From JBGPYM01 sp041493205 (GTDB lineage: Bacteria; Bacteroidota; Ignavibacteria; UBA10030; UBA6906), in NCBI GenBank assembly GCA_041493205.1, contig JBGPYM010000122.1, positions 1 through 8,905 on the forward strand: 8,905 nt of DNA, read 5' to 3'. A program made the translations under genes and the position numbers. Numbering within the stretch: the first letter of the stretch is position 1; each line of letters begins with the position of its first letter. Below, piece by piece: positions 1 to 6,668 of this stretch. The notes under the pieces are model-generated. The model was not told the origin of the DNA, did no database searches, and was given only the letters and a program-made list of their open reading frames with translations.

Positions 1-1021
1 ATTCGCGGGAATGATCGGTGCTCGGCGTGACAGGGTCATTCCCGTGGTCCGCGGTAATCATCAGGAGCTCCCCCTCGCCGATCGTCTCCATGATGGCGGG
101 GAGTGACGCATCAAACTCCTTGAGTGCCGCCGCAAATCCACCCGGGTCGTTTCTGTGGCCGTACAGCGCATCGAAATCGACCAGGTTTGCAAATACAAAT
201 GCGTTCCGTGGCCGGCCGGACTCCCGTACGATGAAGCGGATCCCTTCCGCATTCGTCGTGGAATGGTTCATCGATGCGAGTCCCCTTCCCGCGAAGAGGT
301 CGTCGACCTTCCCCACCGACACCGTCTCCACCCCCGCCTCTTCGAGCAGATCCAGGACGGTACGTCCCGACGGGGGAAGCGAAAAATCGCGCCGGTTCGT
401 CGTCCGGCTGTACGCGCCGCTCCGCCCCACGAAAGGTCGGGCGATAACGCGCGCAACTGCGTCATCGCCCGTGCACACCTGATCGCGTGTTCTCCGGCAA
501 AGCTCATACAGCCGCGGGAGGGGAATCACTTCCTCGTGCGCGGCGATCTGGAACACCGAGTCGGCGGACGTGTAGACGATCGGATACCCTGTCTTCACAT
601 GTTCGTCGCCGAGCTCCTGCATGATGACGGTGCCGGACGCCGTCGTGTTGCCCAAAAACCCTGCACACCCCGTCGCCCGCAGGAACCTGTCCATCAACGA
701 AGCGGGAAAACCGCCGGGATAGGTCGGGAATTCCTTCTCTGTGATCAGTCCCGCGATCTCCCAGTGGCCGGTGGTACTGTCTTTTCCCTTCGACTTTTCG
801 GCCATTTTGCCGTACGCAGCCGCAGGCGCTTCCGCGGGTTGAACACCGGGAATGGGGGCAATGTTCCCAAGCCCCAGCGCCGCCAGATGCGGAAGGTGCA
901 GTCCACCCACGGCGCGGGCGATGTTGCCGAGCGTATCGCTTCCTCCGTCACCGTACCGCGGGGCATCGGGAAGCTCGCCGCAACCCACACCGTCGAGGAT
1001 TATGAGAACTATCTTCTTCGT
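1..1021 (-). CDS. deoB: Phosphopentomutase DeoB, C-terminus cut by window edge
   Basis: Phosphopentomutase interconverts ribose-1-phosphate or deoxyribose-1-phosphate with the 5-phosphates in cytosolic nucleoside salvage. The minus-strand frame is open for about 340 codons and reads as DeoB throughout. From the chosen start it shows the metal-binding ILDGVGCGELPDA segment (Asp10), LGLGNIAPI (about 49-57), KDSTTGHWE with the likely phospho-threonine Thr84, TSADSVFQIAAHEE, IARPFVG, NLVDFDALYGHR, and near the edge TADHGNDP and TDHSRE, which complete the two-metal alkaline-phosphatase-type site. Family members have about 390 residues, so about 50 are missing. The start is odd: an in-frame TAA lies at 1069-1067 and no ATG, GTG or TTG occurs before the conserved N-terminus. 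ACG at 1021-1019 sits exactly where the family's initiator Met would be; ATC (1036) or CTG (1060) are alternatives. No Shine-Dalgarno site is visible. Identity is near certain, the start is not. Confidence 0.93.
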
Positions 1022-1094
1022 GGTTGACTGGGCGATAACGTGAAGGCCGCGGAGCCCCAGATGGTGTTATACGAAGCGGGACCCCGGAAGTTCA

Positions 1095-1109
1095 AACACT
1101 GGGAGTGTT
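1095..1109 (-). other. Small inverted repeat after the zinc-ribbon gene
   Basis: Six-base arms (AACACT / AGTGTT) around a 3-base loop begin 2 nt after the stop of the small CxxC/CxC gene. No T-run follows on the minus strand, so this is at best a weak pause or processing hairpin. I see no other signal in the 89 nt between that gene and deoB, and no convincing promoter. Confidence 0.25.
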
Positions 1110-1110
1110 C

Positions 1111-1308
1111 TCAGGCGTAGATCTGCTTCTCGTTGCATTTGCAGACCTGCACCCGGCGCTCGTTGAATTTCCAGCTTACGCCCGTCCTGGACCGCTCCGA
1201 ACTTACCATGAGGATGGGCTGGAAAATAGCGCCGCACACCGGGCACTTCGCGCCTTTCATCTGTGCTGCCTTCGCTGCCTTATCCGCAAACGATTGTTGC
1301 TTTGCCAT
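1111..1308 (-). CDS. Small conserved CxxC...CxC zinc-ribbon-like protein
   Basis: A 65-residue protein of unknown function. It has a basic, alanine-rich N-terminus (MAKQQSFADKAAKAAQMKG) followed by KCPVCG (Cys22, Cys25) and, about 30 residues later, VQVCKCNEK (Cys56, Cys58). Four cysteines as CxxC-x30-CxC suggest one structural zinc site of ribbon type. Between them is a short strand-like stretch including SWKFNERRVQ. There is no signal peptide or membrane segment, so it is probably cytosolic. The start is ATG, with a weak AAAGGAA about 10 nt upstream. It lies 27 nt downstream of the GAF/GGDEF-like gene and is probably cotranscribed with it. The cysteine pairs and the basic start resemble small uncharacterised proteins of Bacteroidota/Chlorobiota-type genomes, from memory only. 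A nucleic-acid or ribosome-associated role is possible but unproven. Confidence 0.75.
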   Translation of the reverse strand: MAKQQSFADKAAKAAQMKGAKCPVCGAIFQPILMVSSERSRTGVSWKFNERRVQVCKCNEKQIYA

Positions 1309-1335
1309 ACCGCACGTGTTCCTTTCGCTCTGCTG

Positions 1336-3273
1336 TTAATACACCCGTACGAGATTGCCGCCGTGCTCCAGCGCTTTTCCCAGGACCTGCGTAGTCCCGG
1401 CCATCAGCGCGTCAAAGCCCATTCCTTCGCTCAGCCCGCACACGCCCGCGCTGAGTGTCACCGAAAAACTTCTGGGCCCCACGGTGATCACGTGGCTGGA
1501 CACATTCTTGCGCATCTTCTCCGCCCAGAGGTACCCGTCGCTCGCTGCCGTATTGATCAGCAGCACCCCGAGCCGGTCGTTCTCCAGGCGGCCGAGAACG
1601 TCATACGGGCGGAGACTTCCCCGGAGAATCTTTACCGTCTCGTTCAGTATCACGTCGCATCCTTCACGCCCGTACCGCGCCTGGTGGTCCTCCATCCCGT
1701 CGATTGCCAGGGAGACCGAAGCGAGCTCCATGCCGAAATCCTCCGCCCGGTGCACTTCATCCTCGAGCGTCTTGAGGAAATGCCTCCGCGTCAGCGATCC
1801 GGTCAGATGGTCAACGGCGACATAGTCCTTGACCAGATTGTTCATGTAGAGAACTTCCAGCGACGAGGCGGCATGTTCCACCAGGCGGTACATGGTCTCA
1901 ATCTCGTTTCCGGTGAACTGATGTGCGTGTCTGCTCTCGATCGTCAGCGCGCCGTAGCAGCGGTTCATCGAACTGATCGGCACGCACAAAAATGAACCGG
2001 TCCGCTCGAGGGTTTCGGACGCATGGAACCGGAAGCGGGTTTCCGATGAGAGATCCGGCACATCGGCAAGCTTGTTCGTCGCGATGACACCGCCGACGAT
2101 ACTCCCCTGGGCATCCACGAGCTGATCGGGGGCGACGTACGGCTGTCCCGCGCGGTTCACGACCTTCTGAAGACTCCAGCCGTGACGGTCATCGGCGTAC
2201 ATGGCGACCGTCAGATAGTCCCAGTTCGCGAGCCGGTGCGCCTCGTCGGCCAGCGCGGTGAGGATCGTCTGCTCTCCGGGATCCGACCGCACCCTGTCCT
2301 GCATCCGGCGGATCGATGAGAGGAGCTCGGAATCGAGGAGCAGGTCGTATTTGTCAGTGTAGCTCTTGATCAGCGCGCTCACCAGCTTGGTGAACCGCCC
2401 GAGCACTTCGAGCGTTTCCTGGCCGAAGGCATCTTCGGCCTTGCTGTCGGCGACGATGACGCCGACGGGCAGAATTCCATGGGCCCGGTCCATGAAGAAC
2501 ACCGGGACGCCGAGGGCCGACTTGACATACGAAGGAGACTGGTAGTAGCGCAGGAGATCCTTCTCCGAGGCGGGGTTGACGCGCCCGACGATCTGAGGCT
2601 TCCCGGTAGCAGCCACCTGGCTTACCAGGTCGTTCTCCATCGCAAACCGTTTCGTGGCAATAAACAGATCGCTGTCCGTCGCCATCGATTCCAGGACCAT
2701 CTGATTCTTTTCCCGGTTCGCCCAGAAGAATGCAACGGAGTGGGCGAACAGGACATCCTTCAGCACCAGCAACACTTTGTTGGCAAGAGAGTGGAATTCG
2801 CTCTTCGGCTCCGTCTCACTGTACGCCGTATCGGAGTCCAGGTCGAAGAAGTCCGGGATCTCCATCTGGCGAAGGGTTTCCTCCTTCAGACCCGACGGGA
2901 CGGGACGGACCGATTTTGTGGAAGGGACGACCTTCCTCCCCTCTTCCTCCACCTCCCTGACCACATACTTCCCCTGGGACGACTGGTAGTCGTCGAAGAG
3001 CATTTTCTTCATGGCACTTTCGGGAGATTGTGAATGAGGATCCCCCCCGGGACCGGCATTAGCTCCCCGTTCCGGGTCTCTCATTGTCCGCCACCAGGCG
3101 AAAAAGTAGATCCCTGCGGACGCGATGATGAGCCCGCAGATTATCCTGGCCACCAGCGAACTGACAAGAAGCGCGATTGCAAGGGCTGCAATCGCCATTA
3201 TTGCCACTGCGCTGTTGACCGTGAAGAGCCTTCGCCACATCAGCGCCATCGTCTCCGAGACACCGTCGTTCAT
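1336..3273 (-). CDS. Membrane protein with two GAF domains and a degenerate GGDEF domain
   Basis: A 645-residue signalling protein. Residues 19-40 and 44-62 are hydrophobic and form two adjacent membrane segments. A charged, proline-rich linker (about 65-160) follows, then GAF-like domains at about 162-305 and 333-475 (the second containing GSFLCVPISS and GALTIES), then a GGDEF-fold domain at about 486-645. The last begins with DHLTGSLTRRHF, matching DxLTGLxNRRxF, and keeps Asp525 of the first metal site and the SVTLSAGV strand. The signature itself is ENDRL (564-568) in place of GGDEF, so diguanylate cyclase activity is unlikely. RPYD (555-558) lies exactly five residues before it, the spacing of a c-di-GMP inhibitory site. 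The start has GAGGT 5 nt upstream (3279-3283) and a promoter before that. The protein probably senses a ligand or c-di-GMP at the inner membrane; output and partner are unknown. Confidence 0.85.
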   Translation of the reverse strand: MNDGVSETMALMWRRLFTVNSAVAIMAIAALAIALLVSSLVARIICGLIIASAGIYFFAWWRTMRDPERGANAGPGGDPHSQSPESAMKKMLFDDYQSSQGKYVVREVEEEGRKVVPSTKSVRPVPSGLKEETLRQMEIPDFFDLDSDTAYSETEPKSEFHSLANKVLLVLKDVLFAHSVAFFWANREKNQMVLESMATDSDLFIATKRFAMENDLVSQVAATGKPQIVGRVNPASEKDLLRYYQSPSYVKSALGVPVFFMDRAHGILPVGVIVADSKAEDAFGQETLEVLGRFTKLVSALIKSYTDKYDLLLDSELLSSIRRMQDRVRSDPGEQTILTALADEAHRLANWDYLTVAMYADDRHGWSLQKVVNRAGQPYVAPDQLVDAQGSIVGGVIATNKLADVPDLSSETRFRFHASETLERTGSFLCVPISSMNRCYGALTIESRHAHQFTGNEIETMYRLVEHAASSLEVLYMNNLVKDYVAVDHLTGSLTRRHFLKTLEDEVHRAEDFGMELASVSLAIDGMEDHQARYGREGCDVILNETVKILRGSLRPYDVLGRLENDRLGVLLINTAASDGYLWAEKMRKNVSSHVITVGPRSFSVTLSAGVCGLSEGMGFDALMAGTTQVLGKALEHGGNLVRVY

Positions 3274-3315
3274 GATTTACCTCGTAGCAAGGGAAGGCGA
3301 CTTCAAAATCGTTAA

Positions 3316-3344
3316 AATCTAACAAATTATGCAGGGAAAGTCAA
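3316..3344 (-). promoter_or_regulatory. Sigma70-like promoter for the GAF/GGDEF-like gene
   Basis: On the minus strand a -35 box TTGACT (3344-3339) and a -10 box TAGATT (3321-3316) are separated by exactly 17 bp in a locally AT-rich stretch. Transcription would start near 3309, giving a leader of about 35 nt with GAGGT in front of the ATG at 3273. The site sits in the only clear break between the namZ operon and the GAF/GGDEF-like gene (3274-3382). The call rests on consensus match and position only; primary sigma factors of Bacteroidota-type bacteria use other boxes. Confidence 0.5.
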
Positions 3345-3382
3345 GGAAATTGGGAGGCAAACGCCCTTGGAGACGTAAGGAC

Positions 3383-4615
3383 TTACTCCTCGGGGTAGCG
3401 CCAGGCGGCCCGGGCGACAGATCTGAACCGGTTGAGGGATTCCCGCCATCGGTCGGCGACCGAAGAGGCGGGAGTCCCCTTCACGATCAGCTCGTAGGCT
3501 TCAGGGTCTCCGAGGCGGCGGGAGAGGCTTCGCAGGTTGACGGTAAAGTACTCCGGTGCATGGGCATGGAGGACCCGCAGGAGGGTCAGCCCGAACATGA
3601 CGGGGTGGAACAGATCAGAGTCATCGATCCGGATGACCGCACCGTGACAGAGTTGTCCCTCGAACTTCGAGGACACGGGGGTGAACGAAGTGTCCCTGCA
3701 CGTGAGGCCCTTGATGCCGCATTCTGCAATTGTCGATCCGAGTTCGTTGTTCCGGAGGAACGGCGCGCCGATGATCCGGAACGGAGCATCCGTCCCACGA
3801 CCCTCCGAGACGTTTGTCGCTTCCAGGAGACAGGTCCCCGGGTAGATGAGCGCCGCTTCCGGGGTCCGGATATTCGGGGAGGGGGGAAGCCAGGTGAGGC
3901 CGGTATCCCGCCAGCGCATTGATCTCGTCCAGCCCTCCATCGGTATGACGGTGAGACGTGCCTTCACGCTGTTCGCCAGCCATCCCTGTTCGTTGACGAG
4001 GGTGGCAAGCTCCCCGCAGGTGAGTCCGTAAACCACGGGGACGGGGAACATCCCCACGAACGACCGGAGTGAATCGGGAAGGACCGGGCCTTCGGTCAGG
4101 AGTCCGCCGAGTGGGTCCGGCCGGTCGAGGACGACAAACTCGATTCCCTGCTCCGCGGCAGCCTCCATACAGAGGCCCATCGTGCTGATGTAGGTGTAGA
4201 ACCGCGCGCCGACGTCCTGGATGTCGTACAGGAGAACGTCCACGTTCTTCAGCATGGCGGGTGTCGGCTTGCGCACTGCGCCATACAGCGAATAGACCCT
4301 GAGACCCGTGCGTTCATCGACTGCATCCTTCACTGTATCGCCTGCTCCCGCCTCCCCGCGAATCCCGTGTTCAGGTCCGAACAGAGCGGTGAGAGTGACC
4401 CCGCGGCTGATGAGAGCATCGACCAGAAACTCCCCGGTTCCGGTTCGTCCCGATTGGTTGGTGACCAGTCCGACCCTCCTGCCTTTCACGAGATCGAGCC
4501 GGCGATCCAGAAGGACATCGGCTCCAACCTTCACTTTCGGGGAAGCTCCGGCCGGTGCGCCCGCAAGGAAGACACAAAGGAGGACGAGCGCGCCGTGAGG
4601 TGCCGGGGAAAGCAT
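3383..4615 (-). CDS. namZ: Secreted exo-beta-N-acetylmuramidase, NamZ/DUF1343 family
   Basis: The NamZ family (formerly DUF1343, GH171; B. subtilis YbbC) releases MurNAc from the non-reducing end of peptidoglycan fragments during cell-wall recycling. The 410-residue product shows the family blocks in order: GLVTNQSGRTG (about 49-59), LFGPEHGIRGE (79-88), YDIQDVGARFYTYISTMG (130-147), LDRPDPLGG (163-171), VVYGLTCGELA (195-204), PPSPNIRTPEAALIYPG (244-260) and EATNVSEGRGTDAPF (265-279). Residues 8-25 form a hydrophobic signal segment ending in APAGA, with no lipobox, so export to the periplasm by signal peptidase I is likely; the n-region lacks Lys/Arg, which is unusual. The ATG at 4615 is chosen over an upstream GTG at 4645 because GGGGGA lies 10 nt before it and it starts 2 nt after the Nudix stop. 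That gap implies translational coupling. Family is confident; the exact substrate is inferred. Confidence 0.9.
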   Translation of the reverse strand: MLSPAPHGALVLLCVFLAGAPAGASPKVKVGADVLLDRRLDLVKGRRVGLVTNQSGRTGTGEFLVDALISRGVTLTALFGPEHGIRGEAGAGDTVKDAVDERTGLRVYSLYGAVRKPTPAMLKNVDVLLYDIQDVGARFYTYISTMGLCMEAAAEQGIEFVVLDRPDPLGGLLTEGPVLPDSLRSFVGMFPVPVVYGLTCGELATLVNEQGWLANSVKARLTVIPMEGWTRSMRWRDTGLTWLPPSPNIRTPEAALIYPGTCLLEATNVSEGRGTDAPFRIIGAPFLRNNELGSTIAECGIKGLTCRDTSFTPVSSKFEGQLCHGAVIRIDDSDLFHPVMFGLTLLRVLHAHAPEYFTVNLRSLSRRLGDPEAYELIVKGTPASSVADRWRESLNRFRSVARAAWRYPEE

Positions 4616-4617
4616 GA

Positions 4618-5151
4618 TCAGAGTTTCCCCCGGACGATGCCCCACGCTGCGATCGTCATCCCGTCCCAGATTGTCCCATCCGCGATCTTCGCATCGATCT
4701 CTTCCGGAGCGAGGGAGAGCTGTTCAAACTCTTCCGTTTCATCCGGCTCAACCCCCACGTACTTCAGGTCCCGCGCGATGTAGACGTTGCAGATTTCGTC
4801 GGTAACGCCATTGTACGGGTTGAACGATCCTGCCAGAAGTACCCGATCGGACGTGTAACCCGTCTCTTCCCGCAGTTCGTGCCAGGCGGTTTCGTTGTGG
4901 GAGGTGCCGTCTTTGACGCCGCCGCAGGGAAACTCGATGCTCTCACGGCTGCAGAGGTAGCGGTACTGCCGGACAAGGAGGATTCTCCCGTCCTGGGTCA
5001 CGGGTATAATGAGGGAGGCGCCGTTCGTGTGAACGTAGAAGTATTCACCGCGACGGCCGGAAGGGAGTTCGTACTCATCCTTGCAGTACGTCCAGTATCC
5101 GTTCCGGGAGACGACGCTGTGGGTGAGTTTTTTCCAGGGGGCCAGGGGCAT
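4618..5151 (-). CDS. Nudix hydrolase, ADP-ribose pyrophosphatase-like
   Basis: A 177-residue cytosolic protein resembling ADP-ribose and nucleotide-sugar pyrophosphatases, which cleave ADP-ribose to AMP and ribose-5-phosphate using Mg2+. The N-terminal half contains SLIIPVTQDGRILLVRQYRY (47-64), the usual strand and QYR motif, then IEFPCGG and the Nudix box at about 77-99. The metal-binding part HELREETGY keeps Glu92, Glu95 and Glu96. Two box positions deviate: the Glu of Gx5E is Thr83, and the Arg before Glu92 is His91. The C-terminal NPYNGVTDEICNVYIARDL (111-129) matches the segment that in ADPRases follows the box. The ATG lies 5 nt after the ndk stop with no clear Shine-Dalgarno site, so it may depend on coupling. 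NamZ follows immediately. Family assignment is strong; the substrate (ADP-ribose, a sugar nucleotide or other) cannot be read from sequence. Confidence 0.9.
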   Translation of the reverse strand: MPLAPWKKLTHSVVSRNGYWTYCKDEYELPSGRRGEYFYVHTNGASLIIPVTQDGRILLVRQYRYLCSRESIEFPCGGVKDGTSHNETAWHELREETGYTSDRVLLAGSFNPYNGVTDEICNVYIARDLKYVGVEPDETEEFEQLSLAPEEIDAKIADGTIWDGMTIAAWGIVRGKL

Positions 5152-5156
5152 GCTGT

Positions 5157-5582
5157 TTATCTATTGGCGGTGATTTCGCGTTCCGGGAAGAAATACGCTA
5201 CTTCGATTTTCCCGTTCTCGGGCGAATCAGACCCGTGGACGATATTCTCCCCTTTGCTCGATGCGAAGTCTTTACGGATCGTGCCCGGGTCGGCGTCCTT
5301 CGGGTCCGTCGCCCCAATCAGCTTCCGGAAGTCGGCGACCGCATTTTCCTTTTCCAGTGCAACCGGGACGCAGGGCCCGGAGCTCATGAACTCGACGAGG
5401 CCGTCATAGAACGGTCGTCCTCGATGGACCGCGTAGAACCCGCCGGCGGTCTCTTTTGTGAGTCGTACCATCGTAAGGCCGAGGATGCGGAAACCGGCTT
5501 TTTCGATCCTGGCTGTGACCTGACCGATAAGGTTCTTCCTCACACAATCGGGTTTGAGAATTGCGAGCGTTCGTTCTGTCAA
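5157..5582 (-). CDS. ndk: Nucleoside diphosphate kinase
   Basis: This enzyme transfers the gamma phosphate of ATP to NDPs through a phosphohistidine and balances cytosolic NTP pools. From the TTG at 5582 the protein has 141 residues, the standard family length. It begins TERTLAILKPDCVRKNLIG (Lys10 in the KPD nucleotide site), followed by GFRILGLTMVRLTKE, AVHRGRPFYDGLVEFMSSGPCVPVALEKENAV, and NIVHGSDSPENGKIEVAYFF with the catalytic His116. An ATG at 5612 would add ten residues (MPLQSVHGGT) that are unlike the family, whereas GGAGGAA (5591-5585) sits 2 nt before the TTG, and GGAGG 4 nt before it; TTG is therefore preferred. Two hairpins lie between it and sucD, and the Nudix gene follows after 5 nt. 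Function is near certain and the start is likely. Confidence 0.96.
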   Translation of the reverse strand: MTERTLAILKPDCVRKNLIGQVTARIEKAGFRILGLTMVRLTKETAGGFYAVHRGRPFYDGLVEFMSSGPCVPVALEKENAVADFRKLIGATDPKDADPGTIRKDFASSKGENIVHGSDSPENGKIEVAYFFPEREITANR

Positions 5583-5584
5583 TG

Positions 5585-5591
5585 TTCCTCC
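5585..5591 (-). promoter_or_regulatory. Ribosome binding site fixing a TTG start for ndk
   Basis: GGAGGAA on the minus strand lies immediately upstream of the TTG at 5582-5580. It is the strongest ribosome binding site near the 5' end of ndk. No comparable site precedes the ATG at 5612, so the TTG is the likely start. Confidence 0.7.
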
Positions 5592-5626
5592 ATGTACAGA
5601 TTGAAGTGGCACCAGCGTCCCCCGTC

Positions 5627-5676
5627 CTGTCCGCCTCTGGCGGACAGACGAGGCTCGTCCCGCCGGAGGCGGGACG
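5627..5676. repeat. Pair of GC-rich 9-bp palindromes between sucD and ndk
   Basis: Two perfect inverted repeats sit side by side. The first is CTGTCCGCC-TCT-GGCGGACAG at 5627-5647. The second is CGTCCCGCC-GGA-GGCGGGACG at 5656-5676. Both have 9-bp arms, 3-base loops, and share the core GTCC(C)GCC...GGC(G)GGAC, so they look like two copies of one element separated by 8 nt. The first can be extended by CGT/ACG with one bulged base. They fill the 108-nt gap after the sucD stop and before the ndk ribosome binding site. No T-run follows either on the minus strand, so they are not a classical intrinsic terminator. A REP-like dispersed palindrome, an mRNA 3'-end stabiliser or a processing site for differential expression would all fit. 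Confidence 0.8.
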
Positions 5677-5690
5677 GCTGCCGGTGGTTC

Positions 5691-6668
5691 TTATGATTTT
5701 TCCCTGGTGCGCTTCCTGTTGGTGGCGGTTTTCTTCTTTTGGGGTCTTGGCGTTCGGCTGAGCAGGCCTCTCTTCTTCAGGACCGCCTCCATCGCCTCGC
5801 CGATCGAGGCCGGGCTGTCGACGACGGTGATCCCCGCAGCACGCATGGCAGCCATTTTTTCCTGCGCAGTCCCTTTTCCCCCTGCGATGATTGCGCCGGC
5901 ATGTCCCATCCGGCGCCCCGGAGGAGCGGTACGTCCCGCAATAAATCCGACGACAGGCTTCTTCACGAACTTCTTGATATAGGCCGCAGCCTCCTCCTCC
6001 GCGGACCCTCCGATTTCACCGATCATCACGACCGCATCGGTCCCTGAATCCTCGTTGAACAGGCGCATCGCGTCGATGAAACGCGTCCCGATCACGGGAT
6101 CGCCGCCGATCCCGATGCAGGTGGACTGTCCGATCCCCCGTTCGGTCAACTGCCAGACCGCCTCATACGTGAGCGTCCCGCTCCGGGAGATGACGCCGAC
6201 GCGTCCCTTCTTATGAATGAACCCCGGCATGATCCCGACCTTGCACAATCCGGGGGAAATGATCCCAGGACAGTTCGGACCGATCAGCCGGATCCCCTTT
6301 GCCGTCACGTACTCGTACGCACGGAGCATGTCGCGCGTCGGGATTCCCTCGGTAATGCACACAATGACGTTGATCCCGGCCGCTGCCGCTTCGATGACGG
6401 CGTCCGCAGCACCCGGGGCCGGCACGAAGATGACAGACGTGTTTGCCTTGACCGTTCTTACTGCGTCGGCGACTGTGTTGAACACCGGAACGTCGCGTGC
6501 GAATGTGTCTTTCTCATTGCCGCGGTAACGCGTCCCTCCTTTACCGGGGGTGACGCCGGCGACGACGTTCGTGCCGAACTCGAGCATCTGTTTGGTATGA
6601 AAGGTCCCTTCGCCGCCGGTGATGCCCTGGACGACGAGGCGCGTTGATTTATCGACGAGGATACTCAT
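5691..6668 (-). CDS. sucD: Succinyl-CoA synthetase alpha subunit with basic C-terminal tail
   Basis: The alpha subunit of succinate-CoA ligase carries the phosphohistidine that links NTP formation to succinyl-CoA hydrolysis in the TCA cycle; its partner SucC is not in this window. The 325-residue product opens with MSILVDKSTRLVVQGITGGEGTFH, then GVTPGKGGT (38-46), VFVPAPGAA-like CoA-fold segments (78-88), ITEGIP (105-110), GPNCPGIISPG (130-140), SRSGTLTYEA (161-170), GGDPVIGT (188-195), GEIGG (217-221) and MGHAGAI with the catalytic His256. The usual family end is reached near residue 303. The last 22 residues are an added tail rich in Lys and Arg (SRTPRPQKKKTATNRKRTR). The start is ATG with no Shine-Dalgarno site, preceded by a CU-rich 58-nt gap after gatA. 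Identity is near certain. Confidence 0.96.
   Translation of the reverse strand: MSILVDKSTRLVVQGITGGEGTFHTKQMLEFGTNVVAGVTPGKGGTRYRGNEKDTFARDVPVFNTVADAVRTVKANTSVIFVPAPGAADAVIEAAAAGINVIVCITEGIPTRDMLRAYEYVTAKGIRLIGPNCPGIISPGLCKVGIMPGFIHKKGRVGVISRSGTLTYEAVWQLTERGIGQSTCIGIGGDPVIGTRFIDAMRLFNEDSGTDAVVMIGEIGGSAEEEAAAYIKKFVKKPVVGFIAGRTAPPGRRMGHAGAIIAGGKGTAQEKMAAMRAAGITVVDSPASIGEAMEAVLKKRGLLSRTPRPQKKKTATNRKRTREKS

Noticed and set aside
155..1027. Plus-strand ORF of 290 codons
   Set aside because: It lies antisense to deoB, has no recognisable family, is rich in Arg/Pro/His as expected from a GC-rich antisense frame, and has no supporting start context.
1095..1109. Intrinsic terminator after the CxxC/CxC gene
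   Set aside because: The stem is only 6 bp with few GC pairs and no T-run follows on the coding strand, so it is listed only as a small inverted repeat.
1105..1995. Plus-strand ORF of 296 codons
   Set aside because: Antisense to the small CxxC gene and the GGDEF-like domain, both of which read as real proteins; composition is that of a shadow frame.
3329..3922. Plus-strand ORF of 197 codons
   Set aside because: Mostly antisense to namZ, whose frame carries all the family motifs; the translated product shows no domain.
3621..3983. Minus-strand ORF of 120 codons inside namZ
   Set aside because: Same strand as namZ but another frame; namZ is continuous through it and shows no frameshift.
4613..4645. 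Upstream GTG start of namZ at 4645
   Set aside because: It would overlap the Nudix gene by 28 nt and lacks a ribosome site, whereas the ATG at 4615 follows GGGGGA and places the signal peptide at the N-terminus.
5627..5676. CRISPR repeat or attachment site
   Set aside because: The two palindromes are different in sequence, separated by only 8 nt and have no spacers; no integrase or Cas gene is near.
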